The translations under genes and the position numbers were made by a program. DNA of 64,000 nucleotides from Deltaproteobacteria bacterium (GTDB lineage: Bacteria > Myxococcota_A > Polyangia > Polyangiales > JADJMO01): the NCBI GenBank assembly GCA_025363655.1, contig JANYDK010000082.1:89715-153714 (forward strand), in the 5' to 3' direction. Below, one piece after another: positions 42,323-50,095 of this stretch. The notes under the pieces were generated by a model. That model did not search any database. It was not told the DNA's origin and saw nothing but the letters and a program-made list of their open reading frames with translations. Each line of letters begins with the position of its first letter. The first letter of the stretch is position 1.

Positions 42323-43186
42323 ATGCGCGCCGGCTCCCTCCAGGTCGACGCTCGGCAGCATCAGGCCCATGTCGCCTTCGCGCGCGACTACGTGGCCACG
42401 CCAGCTCCGCCACGCTCGGCCCGGCGGCGCGTCCTCGTCAGCGGCTTCGGCCCGTTCCCTCCGCACGCGATCAACGCCACCACCGATCTCGTCGCCGCCC
42501 TCGCCGACGTCGCGGGAGTCGCGGGAGTCGCTCCGCTTCGTGACCGCGACGGAGAGCTCGTCGAGCTCCGCACCGTCGTCGTTCCCGTCCTCTGGGACGT
42601 CGCCCCGATCGTGCTCGTTCGAGAAATCGAGGCATTTCGCCCCGATTTGATCCTCATGAACGGCATCGCCCGCGACGAGCAACCGATCTGGCTCGAGCGA
42701 GGGGCTCGCAACGTCCGCTCCCTTCGCGACGACGCCTCGGGGACCGCGCGACCCGCAGAACGGGAGCTCGTCGTCGTCCACGAGGGGGCCCCCGAGCGTC
42801 GCCTCGACTTCCCGGTCGACGACGTCGTGGCCGCTGCTGCCATCGCGCTCGAACGTGAAGTCGTCGCCACGCCCGCGCTCGCCGCCGTCGCCCCCTCGGT
42901 GGTCGCCATCGAGCCGCGCGACGACAACGGATTCCTCTGCAATCAAGTCACCTACGTCGTCGATCATGCACTCGCGCATGGCGGGGAAACCCTCTCGATG
43001 CTGCGCTGCGGTGGCGACGAGAGCGTGCTGCTCATGCTCCCGACCGGGCTCGCCCACGTACCCCGCGCGTTCGTCCACTGGCCCGCTCGCATCGGCGCTC
43101 ATGTCGCGGCGGGCGGGCGCATTCTTCGCGTCATGGTCGAGACGGCTCTCGGAACGGCGGAATGCGCCCCGGCTCTCATGCGCTAG
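42323..43186 (+). CDS. Pyroglutamyl-peptidase I (C15)-like protein
   Basis: The 287-residue protein resembles peptidase C15, which removes N-terminal pyroglutamate. It has RVLVSGFGPFPPHAIN at the expected first strand and three candidate catalytic residues in the right order and context: Glu125 in WLERGARNV, Cys206 in NGFLCNQ and His252 in AFVHWP. It is longer than the usual ~215 residues, with an N-terminal extension of about 35. The ATG at 42323 has GAGG upstream; a GTG at 42317 is possible. The gene follows the kinase by 28 bases and precedes the VWA-like gene by 19. Confidence 0.65.
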   Translation: MRAGSLQVDARQHQAHVAFARDYVATPAPPRSARRRVLVSGFGPFPPHAINATTDLVAALADVAGVAGVAPLRDRDGELVELRTVVVPVLWDVAPIVLVREIEAFRPDLILMNGIARDEQPIWLERGARNVRSLRDDASGTARPAERELVVVHEGAPERRLDFPVDDVVAAAAIALEREVVATPALAAVAPSVVAIEPRDDNGFLCNQVTYVVDHALAHGGETLSMLRCGGDESVLLMLPTGLAHVPRAFVHWPARIGAHVAAGGRILRVMVETALGTAECAPALMR

Positions 43187-43205
43187 GCTTCTGGAACCAC
43201 TCGCC

Positions 43206-44537
43206 ATGCGCTCGCTGAAGGCAGCTCTCGCGGTACTCGCACTCCCGTCCCTCTCCTTGGGGATGGCCTCGTGCGGCGCGGGTTTCGACAACAAAACGGG
43301 CGTCGTCACCTTCGGCGGCGATGGTCATGGCGCCACCGTCATCACGCCCGAAGGCGTCGAATTCCGCGACAACGTCGACATCCCCAAGCCGGTGGTGGTC
43401 CGCGACGTCGACGAGCCGTGGCACGCGCCGATCGGCTTCATTCTCCCGAAGAGCGGCGAGCTCAAGGCGACGAGCTCTCCTTTGACGATGGCCTCCGAAG
43501 GCATCGTCGCCGTCGTCCGTTCGAGTGACACGCGCGCGCCCTCGTGGGGTGGCGAAGTGCTCCTCCGCGTCGATCTCCACGGCGCGGCGGCGAAGGTGCA
43601 GCGTCCGGCCGAGCACGTCGTCGTCGTCGTCGACACGATGGAAGAAGAGCTGGCGACGCCGATGCTCACCGAGGCGTTCGAGCGGCTCGGCGCCGACGAT
43701 CACATCGCCGTCATCGACGCGCGCGGTCCTCGTGTGGTGGTGCCGCCCGTTCCCGCGACGCATCGCTCCCTCGCCTTCGCCGCCACCGCGCAGCGCCTAC
43801 ACGTCGATCCTGCGGTGGCGCGCGATCTCGACGGCGCGCTCGCGCTCGCACGCAAAACCGTCGGCGAGGTCGGTGCCCGTCGCATCCTCTGCTTCTCCAA
43901 AACCGCGAAGACCACGCTCGGATCGGCCATCGGCGGCGTCACCTATCGCGCGGTGTCACCGACCGACGAGAACGCGAAGACGCTGATCGACGATTTCGTT
44001 CCCGCCGCCGGCGTCGTCGCCTTCCGCGACGTCGTGGTCTCGGTGCTCGGAACGCCGGCCCCGACACGCATTCTCGAAGCCTCGTCGGGCGACGCCGTCT
44101 GGCTGATGGGCGGCTCCGAGCTCCACCTGGGCGACCTCCACGCCGGCGAGGCCCGCGCCGAAATCCTCCGCGTCACCGTTCCGCCCTGGGGCACGGGAGC
44201 GCCGATGAACCTCCACATCGACATCACCGCCCGCGACGCCAAGACCGGCGTCATGCGCACCCTCCCGGGCGATTTGAAGCTCGTCTACGACGACGACATC
44301 GAGCGCATCGCCGAGTCCCGCGCCGGCGACGTCATCGCCTACGCATCTGCCCTCGCGACGATGCACCGTCTCCACGAAGCCTTCGTCGGCATCGCCAACG
44401 ATCCCACCGCCATCCGCAAGCTCGCCGAAATCCAATCCAAATCGCTGAGCGCCCTCGCCCACGACTTCCCCGATCGCGGCTTCGCCGAAGACGCCGCGGT
44501 GCTCCGCGATCTCCTCGCAGCCCACGGCGCCCAATAG
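43206..44537 (+). CDS. VWA-like lipoprotein with degenerate MIDAS
   Basis: The 443-residue exported protein has a lipobox (GMASC), a beta-rich N-terminal part, and a VWA-like central domain (VVVVVDTMEEELATPML...IAVIDARG). Its metal site has lost the DxSxS pattern (DTMEE). A C-terminal region (VTVPPWGTGAPMNLHIDITARDAKTG) follows, then a helical tail. VWA proteins without the metal site usually act as scaffolds. It probably shares a transcript with the C15-like gene and the kinase. Confidence 0.68.
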   Translation: MRSLKAALAVLALPSLSLGMASCGAGFDNKTGVVTFGGDGHGATVITPEGVEFRDNVDIPKPVVVRDVDEPWHAPIGFILPKSGELKATSSPLTMASEGIVAVVRSSDTRAPSWGGEVLLRVDLHGAAAKVQRPAEHVVVVVDTMEEELATPMLTEAFERLGADDHIAVIDARGPRVVVPPVPATHRSLAFAATAQRLHVDPAVARDLDGALALARKTVGEVGARRILCFSKTAKTTLGSAIGGVTYRAVSPTDENAKTLIDDFVPAAGVVAFRDVVVSVLGTPAPTRILEASSGDAVWLMGGSELHLGDLHAGEARAEILRVTVPPWGTGAPMNLHIDITARDAKTGVMRTLPGDLKLVYDDDIERIAESRAGDVIAYASALATMHRLHEAFVGIANDPTAIRKLAEIQSKSLSALAHDFPDRGFAEDAAVLRDLLAAHGAQ

Positions 44538-44573
44538 TCTTGGCAGGGCTCCTGGCGACGGCCCGGGATGAGC

Positions 44574-45242
44574 CTAAGGGCAGTGCGGGTCGGCCGTCAG
44601 ACGCGTGAAGGTGTTGTCGTCGTTCACGCGGGTCCACATGCAGGTCTCGTCGATGTCCTGCGGGATCGGATCGGTGATTTTCCCAGCGAATTTGCCGCAA
44701 ATGTAGGTCGGCGTCTGGATGCCGAGGCTGTAGACGCCGTTCTCGACGGTGAGATCGAGGCCGAAGGCGTTGCCGTCGTTGGGGATGACGTACTTCGGCG
44801 AGGTGAGCTTGAAGGCGCCTCCCGAGCCGACCAAACCGCTCGCCTGGAGCGAGACGACGCCGCCGGTGGTCTCGGTGACCAGCGTTGCGCTGTTCTTGAT
44901 GGCCTCGCGGAAGCCGCTGACGGTGACGCTGCCGTCGGCCGCCTGCTCGAACTTGAGCTGAATCAAGGAGTAGACGACTTTGGTCGGATCGCCTTTGTAG
45001 CTCGCGTCCAGGCACTGGGACAGGTAGCGGCCGTTGTAGGTGGCGACCCCACCGTCGTCGAAGATGCTGCCGTCGCCGCTCGGCGCCGTGTCGGGCTCGG
45101 GGCCGGAATCGAGCGACGCGGCATCGACCGTGCTGGCCACTCGGGAGCGGAAGTCGTCGTAGTCCTTCGAGGGACTGGAGCAGGCTGAGCTGGCGAAGAC
45201 AACGGCGGCCGCGCCGAAACTGAGGTAGACCCGCGACGACAT
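44574..45242 (-). CDS. Exported lipoprotein of unknown family
   Basis: A 222-residue protein with a signal peptide (lipobox ASSAC), a Ser/Asp-rich spacer and a beta-rich domain with YNGRYLSQCLDASYKGDP, LIQLKFEQAADGSVTVSGFR, and cysteines in YICGKF, ETCMW and the terminal PHC. I recognise no family. Its ATG overlaps the divergent FadL-type start codon by two bases; no other ATG or GTG in this frame would keep the signal peptide. Confidence 0.62.
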   Translation of the reverse strand: MSSRVYLSFGAAAVVFASSACSSPSKDYDDFRSRVASTVDAASLDSGPEPDTAPSGDGSIFDDGGVATYNGRYLSQCLDASYKGDPTKVVYSLIQLKFEQAADGSVTVSGFREAIKNSATLVTETTGGVVSLQASGLVGSGGAFKLTSPKYVIPNDGNAFGLDLTVENGVYSLGIQTPTYICGKFAGKITDPIPQDIDETCMWTRVNDDNTFTRLTADPHCP

Positions 45243-46710
45243 GCCGGCACCCTACTTCATCGACCGTCTGCGAACCACCCGTCGCTTCGTCTTTGGTGTC
45301 GCCAGCGGCGCTGCATGTCTCGCCGCGGTGGTCATCGCGCCGCAAGAGGCTTCGGCCAGCGGCTTGCTCTACACCAAGTTCGGGGGCGACTACGGCCAGC
45401 CGGCGATGGGTTCGCCCTACGCGGTCTATTTCAATCCTGCTGCCATTGCCGACGCGCCGGGCACGCAGCTCGTCGTCGACGTCATGGCCGCGTATCGATA
45501 CGCGAGCTACGTCCGTCCGACGACCGCGCTCTCGCCAGGCAGCGGCAATCCGGGCACCGATCCGACGTACATCGCCGCCAACACCGGGCGCGCCACGTCG
45601 AGCGGCGTGCAGGGCGCGCCGTATCTCGGCATCACCACCGATTTCGGCACCAAGACGTTCTTCGCCGGCTTCGCCAGCTACGTGCCCGAGGGTGGTTTCC
45701 TCCACTACCAGCCGCGCTCGTCGTGGGACGGCAACCAGCGCGCGCCCGGAGCGGTCGACGGCGCGCAGCGTTGGTCGGTGGTCAGCGGCGCGCAGATCAG
45801 CTGGTGGAACACCCTCGCGTTGGGCGTCAACATCGTCCCCGAGCGCCTCTCGTTCGGCGTCTCGGCGAGTCTCGTGCGCGACACGTTGCAGAGCCTCATC
45901 GCCCGCAACCGCGACTCCTCCGACGACTTGTCCACGCCGGGCGGCACGCCGACCGAGGGCCGAAGCCTCATCGACGTCTCCGGTACGCACCTCGCGATCG
46001 GCGCCGGGCTCTTCTGGCGCCCCACCGACGACGGCAAGCTGCGTCTCGGCCTCTCGTACATGAGCGGGCAGGGCCTCGGCGCCTCGCGCTTCAAGGGCAC
46101 GCTGAGCACGCAGTTCGGCGTCAGCACCGATCAGAAGCAAGACGTCGACCTTCTCCAGCGCTTCCCCGACATCATCCGTTTCGGCGCCGCCTATCGCGCT
46201 GCGCGCACGCTCGATCTGCGTTTCGACATGGAGTACGTGCGCTGGTCGACGTTCAAGCGGCAGTGTGTCGTCCAGCCCGGCGCCGACTGCGCCGTCGCGG
46301 CCAACGGCGCCGAAGTGGTCCCCGCGGGCGGCTCGACGAAGGTGCTCCTCAACCTCCCGCGCGGTTGGCGTGACGCCGTCGGCGTGCGCGTCGGTGCCGG
46401 CTATTGGGTCGCCGGCGACACCGAGCTCACGGGCAGCGTCGGCATCGACACCTCGGCGGTTCCGGCGAAATCGCTCGACGCCACGTACATGGACTCGTTC
46501 AAGGTCCAGCTGTCGATCGGCCTCCGTCAGCGTCTCTCCGAGCGCTACTGGATCGCCGGCACGCTCAGCGAGCTCTACTTCCTCCCCGTCGACAACTCCG
46601 ACTCGGCGCAGTCCAACACGCTCCAAGGTCGGTCGAAGTCGCCGAGCACGGGCGGTCAGTACAGCTCGGCGGTGACGTTCCTCGACCTCGCGTTCGGCGC
46701 GAAGTTCTAA
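45241..46710 (+). CDS. OmpP1/FadL-family outer-membrane transport protein
   Basis: A 489-residue outer-membrane barrel: basic N-terminus and signal peptide ending around ASA, then SGLLYTKFGGDYGQPAMGSPYAVYFNPAAIAD, the FadL-type hatch region with the NPA motif, followed by about 14 amphipathic strands and a terminal Phe (LAFGAKF), typical of barrel insertion by BamA. FadL-type porins pass hydrophobic compounds such as long-chain fatty acids or aromatic hydrocarbons. Substrate is not indicated here. Confidence 0.87.
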   Translation: MPAPYFIDRLRTTRRFVFGVASGAACLAAVVIAPQEASASGLLYTKFGGDYGQPAMGSPYAVYFNPAAIADAPGTQLVVDVMAAYRYASYVRPTTALSPGSGNPGTDPTYIAANTGRATSSGVQGAPYLGITTDFGTKTFFAGFASYVPEGGFLHYQPRSSWDGNQRAPGAVDGAQRWSVVSGAQISWWNTLALGVNIVPERLSFGVSASLVRDTLQSLIARNRDSSDDLSTPGGTPTEGRSLIDVSGTHLAIGAGLFWRPTDDGKLRLGLSYMSGQGLGASRFKGTLSTQFGVSTDQKQDVDLLQRFPDIIRFGAAYRAARTLDLRFDMEYVRWSTFKRQCVVQPGADCAVAANGAEVVPAGGSTKVLLNLPRGWRDAVGVRVGAGYWVAGDTELTGSVGIDTSAVPAKSLDATYMDSFKVQLSIGLRQRLSERYWIAGTLSELYFLPVDNSDSAQSNTLQGRSKSPSTGGQYSSAVTFLDLAFGAKF

Positions 46711-46722
46711 ACCCTGCCAGCG

Positions 46723-47394
46723 GTGGACGATCCGTACCGAGCGACGACGGACGATGCGCCGTTGCGCGTCTACCCGCTCTCCACGCCGTGGGCGCGAATC
46801 GGCGTGCGGCTCGTGGCCGGTCTCTGCGTGTTCGCGCTGCTCTTCGTGCTCGGCGTGTCGGGCATCCTCGACGCGATCGGGCGAGGCATGGTGCCGCTGG
46901 TGATGGCGTGGGCGGTGACGATGGGCGTGGTGATCGGCAGTACGATCGCCCTCGTGCGTCGACGCCACCGCGCCATCGAGCTTCATCGCGATCGAATCGT
47001 CGTCGTCGGCCGCGCCGGTGCGACCGTCTCCTTCTCGCTCGCGAGCGTACGGGTAGGCATGCGGACGGCGTCGGCAGGCAGCGAGGTCGTGGAGGGCAAG
47101 CTGGTGCCGCGGCCGGCGGTGCCTCTGTCGCTCAGCTTCTCGGCGCCGTCCAAGTACGTCGAAATCGACACCGCGCACCTGCGCCGACGAGGCGACGCGC
47201 GCGAGCTCGCTGCCCTCGTCGAACGAGCGCAGAAGGGTGACCAGCTCGAGGTGGCGACGCTCGCTCAGGCGGTCTCGACGCCGCGGCTTCGCGTCGAGGC
47301 AGCGAGCGATCGTGGCGACGACGCCGAGGTCGCCGAGGTCGCCGACACACGCGATGAGTCGTCAGCCTCCCGCGCGGCGCGCGAACGATTTTGA
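46723..47394 (+). CDS. Two-helix membrane protein, PH-like domain possible
   Basis: A 223-residue protein with two adjacent membrane helices (about 25-50 and 56-78), a basic loop (VRRRHRAIELHRDRIVVVGR) and a strand-rich region with alternating Val/Arg and Ser pairs, as in small bacterial PH-like proteins. The C-terminus is acidic and helical. I recognise no specific family. The GTG at 46723 is the first start, 12 bases after the FadL-type gene stop. It is the last well-supported chromosomal gene before the accessory island. Confidence 0.6.
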   Translation: MDDPYRATTDDAPLRVYPLSTPWARIGVRLVAGLCVFALLFVLGVSGILDAIGRGMVPLVMAWAVTMGVVIGSTIALVRRRHRAIELHRDRIVVVGRAGATVSFSLASVRVGMRTASAGSEVVEGKLVPRPAVPLSLSFSAPSKYVEIDTAHLRRRGDARELAALVERAQKGDQLEVATLAQAVSTPRLRVEAASDRGDDAEVAEVADTRDESSASRAARERF

Positions 47395-48091
47395 GGTCCG
47401 GCGACTGGGTCACTGTCGCCCATGGTGTGGCGTCGACCACCGTCGTCGCGGGTTGAGTCGTTACGACGTCGAAGGTGATGCCACCACGCAGGAAGATCGC
47501 CGCCGGACGTTCCCAAGCCAGCGCCCTCGAGAGTCGAGCGACGATACGAGGACGGGGAGGGTAGAGAGCGCTCCAAAGTACGTGACCTTGCGGTGCGCCG
47601 CGCGTCATGTGCAACACCGCCGCACACCCCATCGATCGCGCACTCCTTGACGTGCCCATTCGCCAGTTGGGTCCGGTCGCACCCGTTCGACCTGCGCATT
47701 GAAGGGCGGCGCGGTCACTTTCGTCCAGCGCTTCGGCGGCTGGCTCAAACTGCCGTGTACTTCCACGTTCTCGTCCTCGACGGGTGTTCATCCGCACGCT
47801 CAGGCGCGCATGGCGCACCCATCTTCGCCGAAGCCACGGCGCCGAGCGCAAGCGATCTCGTCCCTCATCGACCACGTCGATCCTGGTGGCAGGCTCGGCG
47901 ACGGTCGCCATATTCGGCGCGGCCGGTGGCGGTGGCGCTCGCGTCGTGCGGCGGGTGCCAGAAGCTCGCGACGAGCAGCAGGGGGCGGCGACGACGAAAG
48001 ATGCGTGCATCGCCTCACGACTCTTCAGAGAGTTGGAGACGAAACGAGAACGTAGGGTGTCGCCTTCGTCGAGAGGAGTTATGCTTCGAAC
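47395..48091. other. 697-base stretch without an intact gene
   Basis: Apart from the decayed transposase described separately (47578-47885), I see no intact reading frame with protein-like composition on either strand. The flanking segments 47395-47577 and 47886-48091 hold nothing I can identify. The last 20 bases before 48092 contain AGGAG, which may serve the next gene. Confidence 0.6.
47578..47885 (+). pseudogene. Decayed IS91-type transposase remnant
   Basis: Read on the plus strand with frameshifts, the segment keeps the order of conserved blocks of IS91-family (Y2/zinc-binding) transposases: RVMCNTAAHPIDRALLDVP followed by IRQLG at 47601-47664 (compare the usual RRMAETAAHLVDxVLPxVPVRQW block), then GAVTFVQRFGGWLKL at 47705-47751, then VYFHVLVLDG at 47755-47784, and GAPIFAEATAPSASDL further on. 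Between the first and second blocks a stop (TGA after VRPAH) and a large internal deletion are visible, and at least two one-base frame changes separate the rest. No terminal sequences of the element were identified. Confidence 0.65.
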
Positions 48092-48490
48092 ATGCTCTAT
48101 CGAGCAATGACGCCGGATCAGGTGGGCCTGCCAGCCATAGTCCCAGGAAGTGGCCGAGCACTCGTGGCGCGCGTGCCGACCGATATCGTTCCAAACGCGA
48201 CGGGTACTGTCGCGCCTCGAACCGGCGGGCTATCGGTTTCGCCATGCTCCGAGTGGAAGATCCCGCACCATCGCCGACCGATGGCAATGGGCCGGGGCTC
48301 GACGGGTCCCAACGCCGATCGAGTTTACGCGCTGGACTTTCATTTGTTGCAGCCAGACCTGTTTGCTCGTCCAGACCCAAATCGCCCCACCGTTCACGCT
48401 TTCATCGAACCAAGTCGCCCGATGCAACTCGCCGACTATCAGCAGATTCTCGGTGCAAGCCGCACGCATTGGAGGCAGATATGGCCCTGA
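48092..48490 (+). CDS. Tse2-like ADP-ribosyltransferase-type toxin (candidate)
   Basis: The 132-residue protein has no signal peptide. Its order of motifs matches Tse2-type toxins: an N-terminal LYRA strand, a VARVPTDIV strand (compare the VPARAPDIV element of Pseudomonas Tse2), a Gly-rich RTGGLSVSP turn, and a C-terminal PxKPM-like EPSRPMQLADYQ helix ending in Trp. The catalytic residues are not certain. The start ATG at 48092 has AGGAG upstream at long spacing (13). The stop overlaps the next gene by ten bases, as in toxin-immunity pairs. GC is low for this genome. I consider function likely but unproven; it could be a cellular ADP-ribosyltransferase-fold protein. Confidence 0.55.
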   Translation: MLYRAMTPDQVGLPAIVPGSGRALVARVPTDIVPNATGTVAPRTGGLSVSPCSEWKIPHHRRPMAMGRGSTGPNADRVYALDFHLLQPDLFARPDPNRPTVHAFIEPSRPMQLADYQQILGASRTHWRQIWP

Positions 48491-48774
48491 GTGCACGCCT
48501 AGAGGCGTATCTCGGCATTGAGCGCGAGATGCGAGCTTTGGACGAGCTTGGCGATCCGATCGCCGATGCTCTTCGAGATGCTCTCGATCCAATTTGGCTT
48601 TCGCTGAGCGAGGATGAGATCCGTTTTCTCGACCGTCGAATCATTCGACCTGGCATGGTTTATCGCATCCGGCTTCCGCTCGACGAGGCGCTCTACGTTG
48701 CCCTTGACGACGCAACTGCTCCACGTGTTGCGATGACACCCGTGACGCTTAGTGACGGAGATTGGGCCGCGTGA
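48481..48774 (+). CDS. Small acidic protein, candidate immunity/antitoxin
   Basis: A 97-residue acidic soluble protein with an N-terminal helical half (LEAYLGIEREMRALDELGDP, then DALDPIWLSLSEDEIRFLDRR) and a strand-rich C-terminal half (MVYRIRLPLDEALYVAL). The W-x-x-LSE-E-x-LDRR element is like small helical antitoxins that bind toxin clefts. It starts ten bases inside the candidate toxin gene with a good GGAGG six bases upstream, and its stop overlaps the third gene as GTGA. Assignment as immunity protein is by position and size, not by homology I can confirm. Confidence 0.5.
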   Translation: MALSARLEAYLGIEREMRALDELGDPIADALRDALDPIWLSLSEDEIRFLDRRIIRPGMVYRIRLPLDEALYVALDDATAPRVAMTPVTLSDGDWAA

Positions 48775-49178
48775 CTACTGTTGCGCTCGGCTCGAATTTG
48801 CTTACCGATTGCGAGACCATCATTGCCTTCGGTGCTCTTGTTGGCTTGAAGATCGAGGAATCACCTCTGCGCCTCACGATGAACACGCCCGATCATCCGC
48901 GATCACCGATCAAGGTTTCGGTGGATCGAAACGAAGTTAACACAAGCTCGCCGGGACAACTGAGCGTCGTAGTCAGCGAATCGAGCGTCGCGGTGTTCTG
49001 GAAAAGCAATCCTCTCGTCATCGCGACCAGGCTGCAGGATGGGCTCATAAGCCTAAAGCTTGATCTACGACCCGTGGGCTTCAACATCTATGACGACGCT
49101 GCCGCGCTCCACATCGGTTCGAATCAATTCACCAACAACGCCTTCATCAATGCGCAGGTCGCCTTTCAACTCGGATAG
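48771..49178 (+). CDS. Unknown beta-rich protein, third gene of the cassette
   Basis: A 135-residue protein starting at GTG 48771, overlapping the previous stop (GTGA). No signal peptide or membrane helix is present. The sequence alternates short polar strands (RLTMNTPDHPRSPIKVSVDR, LSVVVSESSVAVFWKSN, GLISLKLDLRPVGFNIYDD) and ends with Asn/Phe-rich strands (FTNNAFINAQVAFQLG), suggesting a beta-sandwich. It has the lowest GC in the cassette (one line counts to 53%). Unknown family; a second immunity protein or a mobile-element passenger are both possible. Confidence 0.55.
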   Translation: MTTVALGSNLLTDCETIIAFGALVGLKIEESPLRLTMNTPDHPRSPIKVSVDRNEVNTSSPGQLSVVVSESSVAVFWKSNPLVIATRLQDGLISLKLDLRPVGFNIYDDAAALHIGSNQFTNNAFINAQVAFQLG

Positions 49179-49196
49179 AACGCTCATCGTGGAGCG

Positions 49197-49270
49197 CGCA
49201 ACGCAGCCGTGCAGACCACCACCGATCTAGCGGCGCGGGCCGCGCGATCCGCGGCGGATCTCGCCAGCTG
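49197..49270 (+). pseudogene. Truncated duplicate of part of the gene at 50581
   Basis: These 74 bases match 50751-50824 without gaps at 63 of 74 positions by my count. In the same reading frame they encode RNAAVQTTTDLAARAARSA versus RNAAVQATADLAARAGRSA. The copy has no start and no stop of its own and breaks off at both ends. It is a fragment of a duplicated gene, adjoining the toxin cassette. Confidence 0.75.
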
Positions 49271-49297
49271 CGCACTGCTCCGTGATACGGTCCTCAC

Positions 49298-50095
49298 GTG
49301 GCACGGCCGTCGTCCTTCGGGTGGTGGGCAGCCTGCGCGCTCACGGCGCTCACGCTGACTGCGTGCGGCGGGCCGGCGCGCGTCGTTCAAGGCCCGAGCC
49401 CAAAGGCGACCGAAGGCGCTGCTGCGCTCACGAGCGGCTTCGTTCCGTTAGACGCGGGTGGAAAGGCCGGTCCGCTCTGCTTCGCGTCAGGTGTCCTGCC
49501 GAACCTCGCGTTGCGCCTCGACGCGGGCGGTCGCTACGTCGCGCTCAGGATCGGCGATCTCCACGACGTGGCGATCGACGACGAGGGGACTTGGTCGCAG
49601 CCGAAGGCGGGCGCGATCGCGCTCGATTCCGAGCGGTGGGTGCCGGGCTTCGACACCGGCGTCATCGCCGTCGAGCGCGTCGAGCCGTCGAAGATGTCGA
49701 CGACGTTCGGGCACTTGCGGGATGGATGGAAGGCGCTCCTCGCCGCGCATGCTGACGCGACGTTCTCGGCCGCGGACGTCAAGGCGATCGACCCCGCCAG
49801 CGTCTCCATCGAAGACGCGAGCGTGCCTCGGCGCCACGTGGAAGCGGCGCTCGCTGGGGCGGACGAGCGCCTCGCTTCCAAGACCCCGACGCGCGTCCTC
49901 GCCGACGTCGGCACCTATCGCGAGGTCACTTGGCTCGCGAGGGGTGATGACGATCCGGCTTCGCTCTCCGGCGCGAAGGCGGCGATCGACGAGCTTTTGG
50001 CGAAGGGCGACGCGAAGAAGTGGATCGCCGAGGGGACGTCGCCGTTCTACACGCTCGTCGATGCCGGTCGGTGCCGGGTGAAACCGAACATGTGA
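49298..50095 (+). CDS. Lipoprotein of unknown family
   Basis: A 265-residue protein with a signal peptide and lipobox (TLTAC), then a beta-rich domain (LCFASGVLPNLALRLDAGGRYVALRIGDL) and a helical C-terminal half (HLRDGWKALLAAHAD, AALAGADERLASKTPTRVLAD). Two cysteines are spaced far apart. The GTG at 49298 overlaps the end of the gene-fragment region described above by position only. I recognise no family. Codon usage and GC return to the genome norm here. Confidence 0.6.
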   Translation: MARPSSFGWWAACALTALTLTACGGPARVVQGPSPKATEGAAALTSGFVPLDAGGKAGPLCFASGVLPNLALRLDAGGRYVALRIGDLHDVAIDDEGTWSQPKAGAIALDSERWVPGFDTGVIAVERVEPSKMSTTFGHLRDGWKALLAAHADATFSAADVKAIDPASVSIEDASVPRRHVEAALAGADERLASKTPTRVLADVGTYREVTWLARGDDDPASLSGAKAAIDELLAKGDAKKWIAEGTSPFYTLVDAGRCRVKPNM

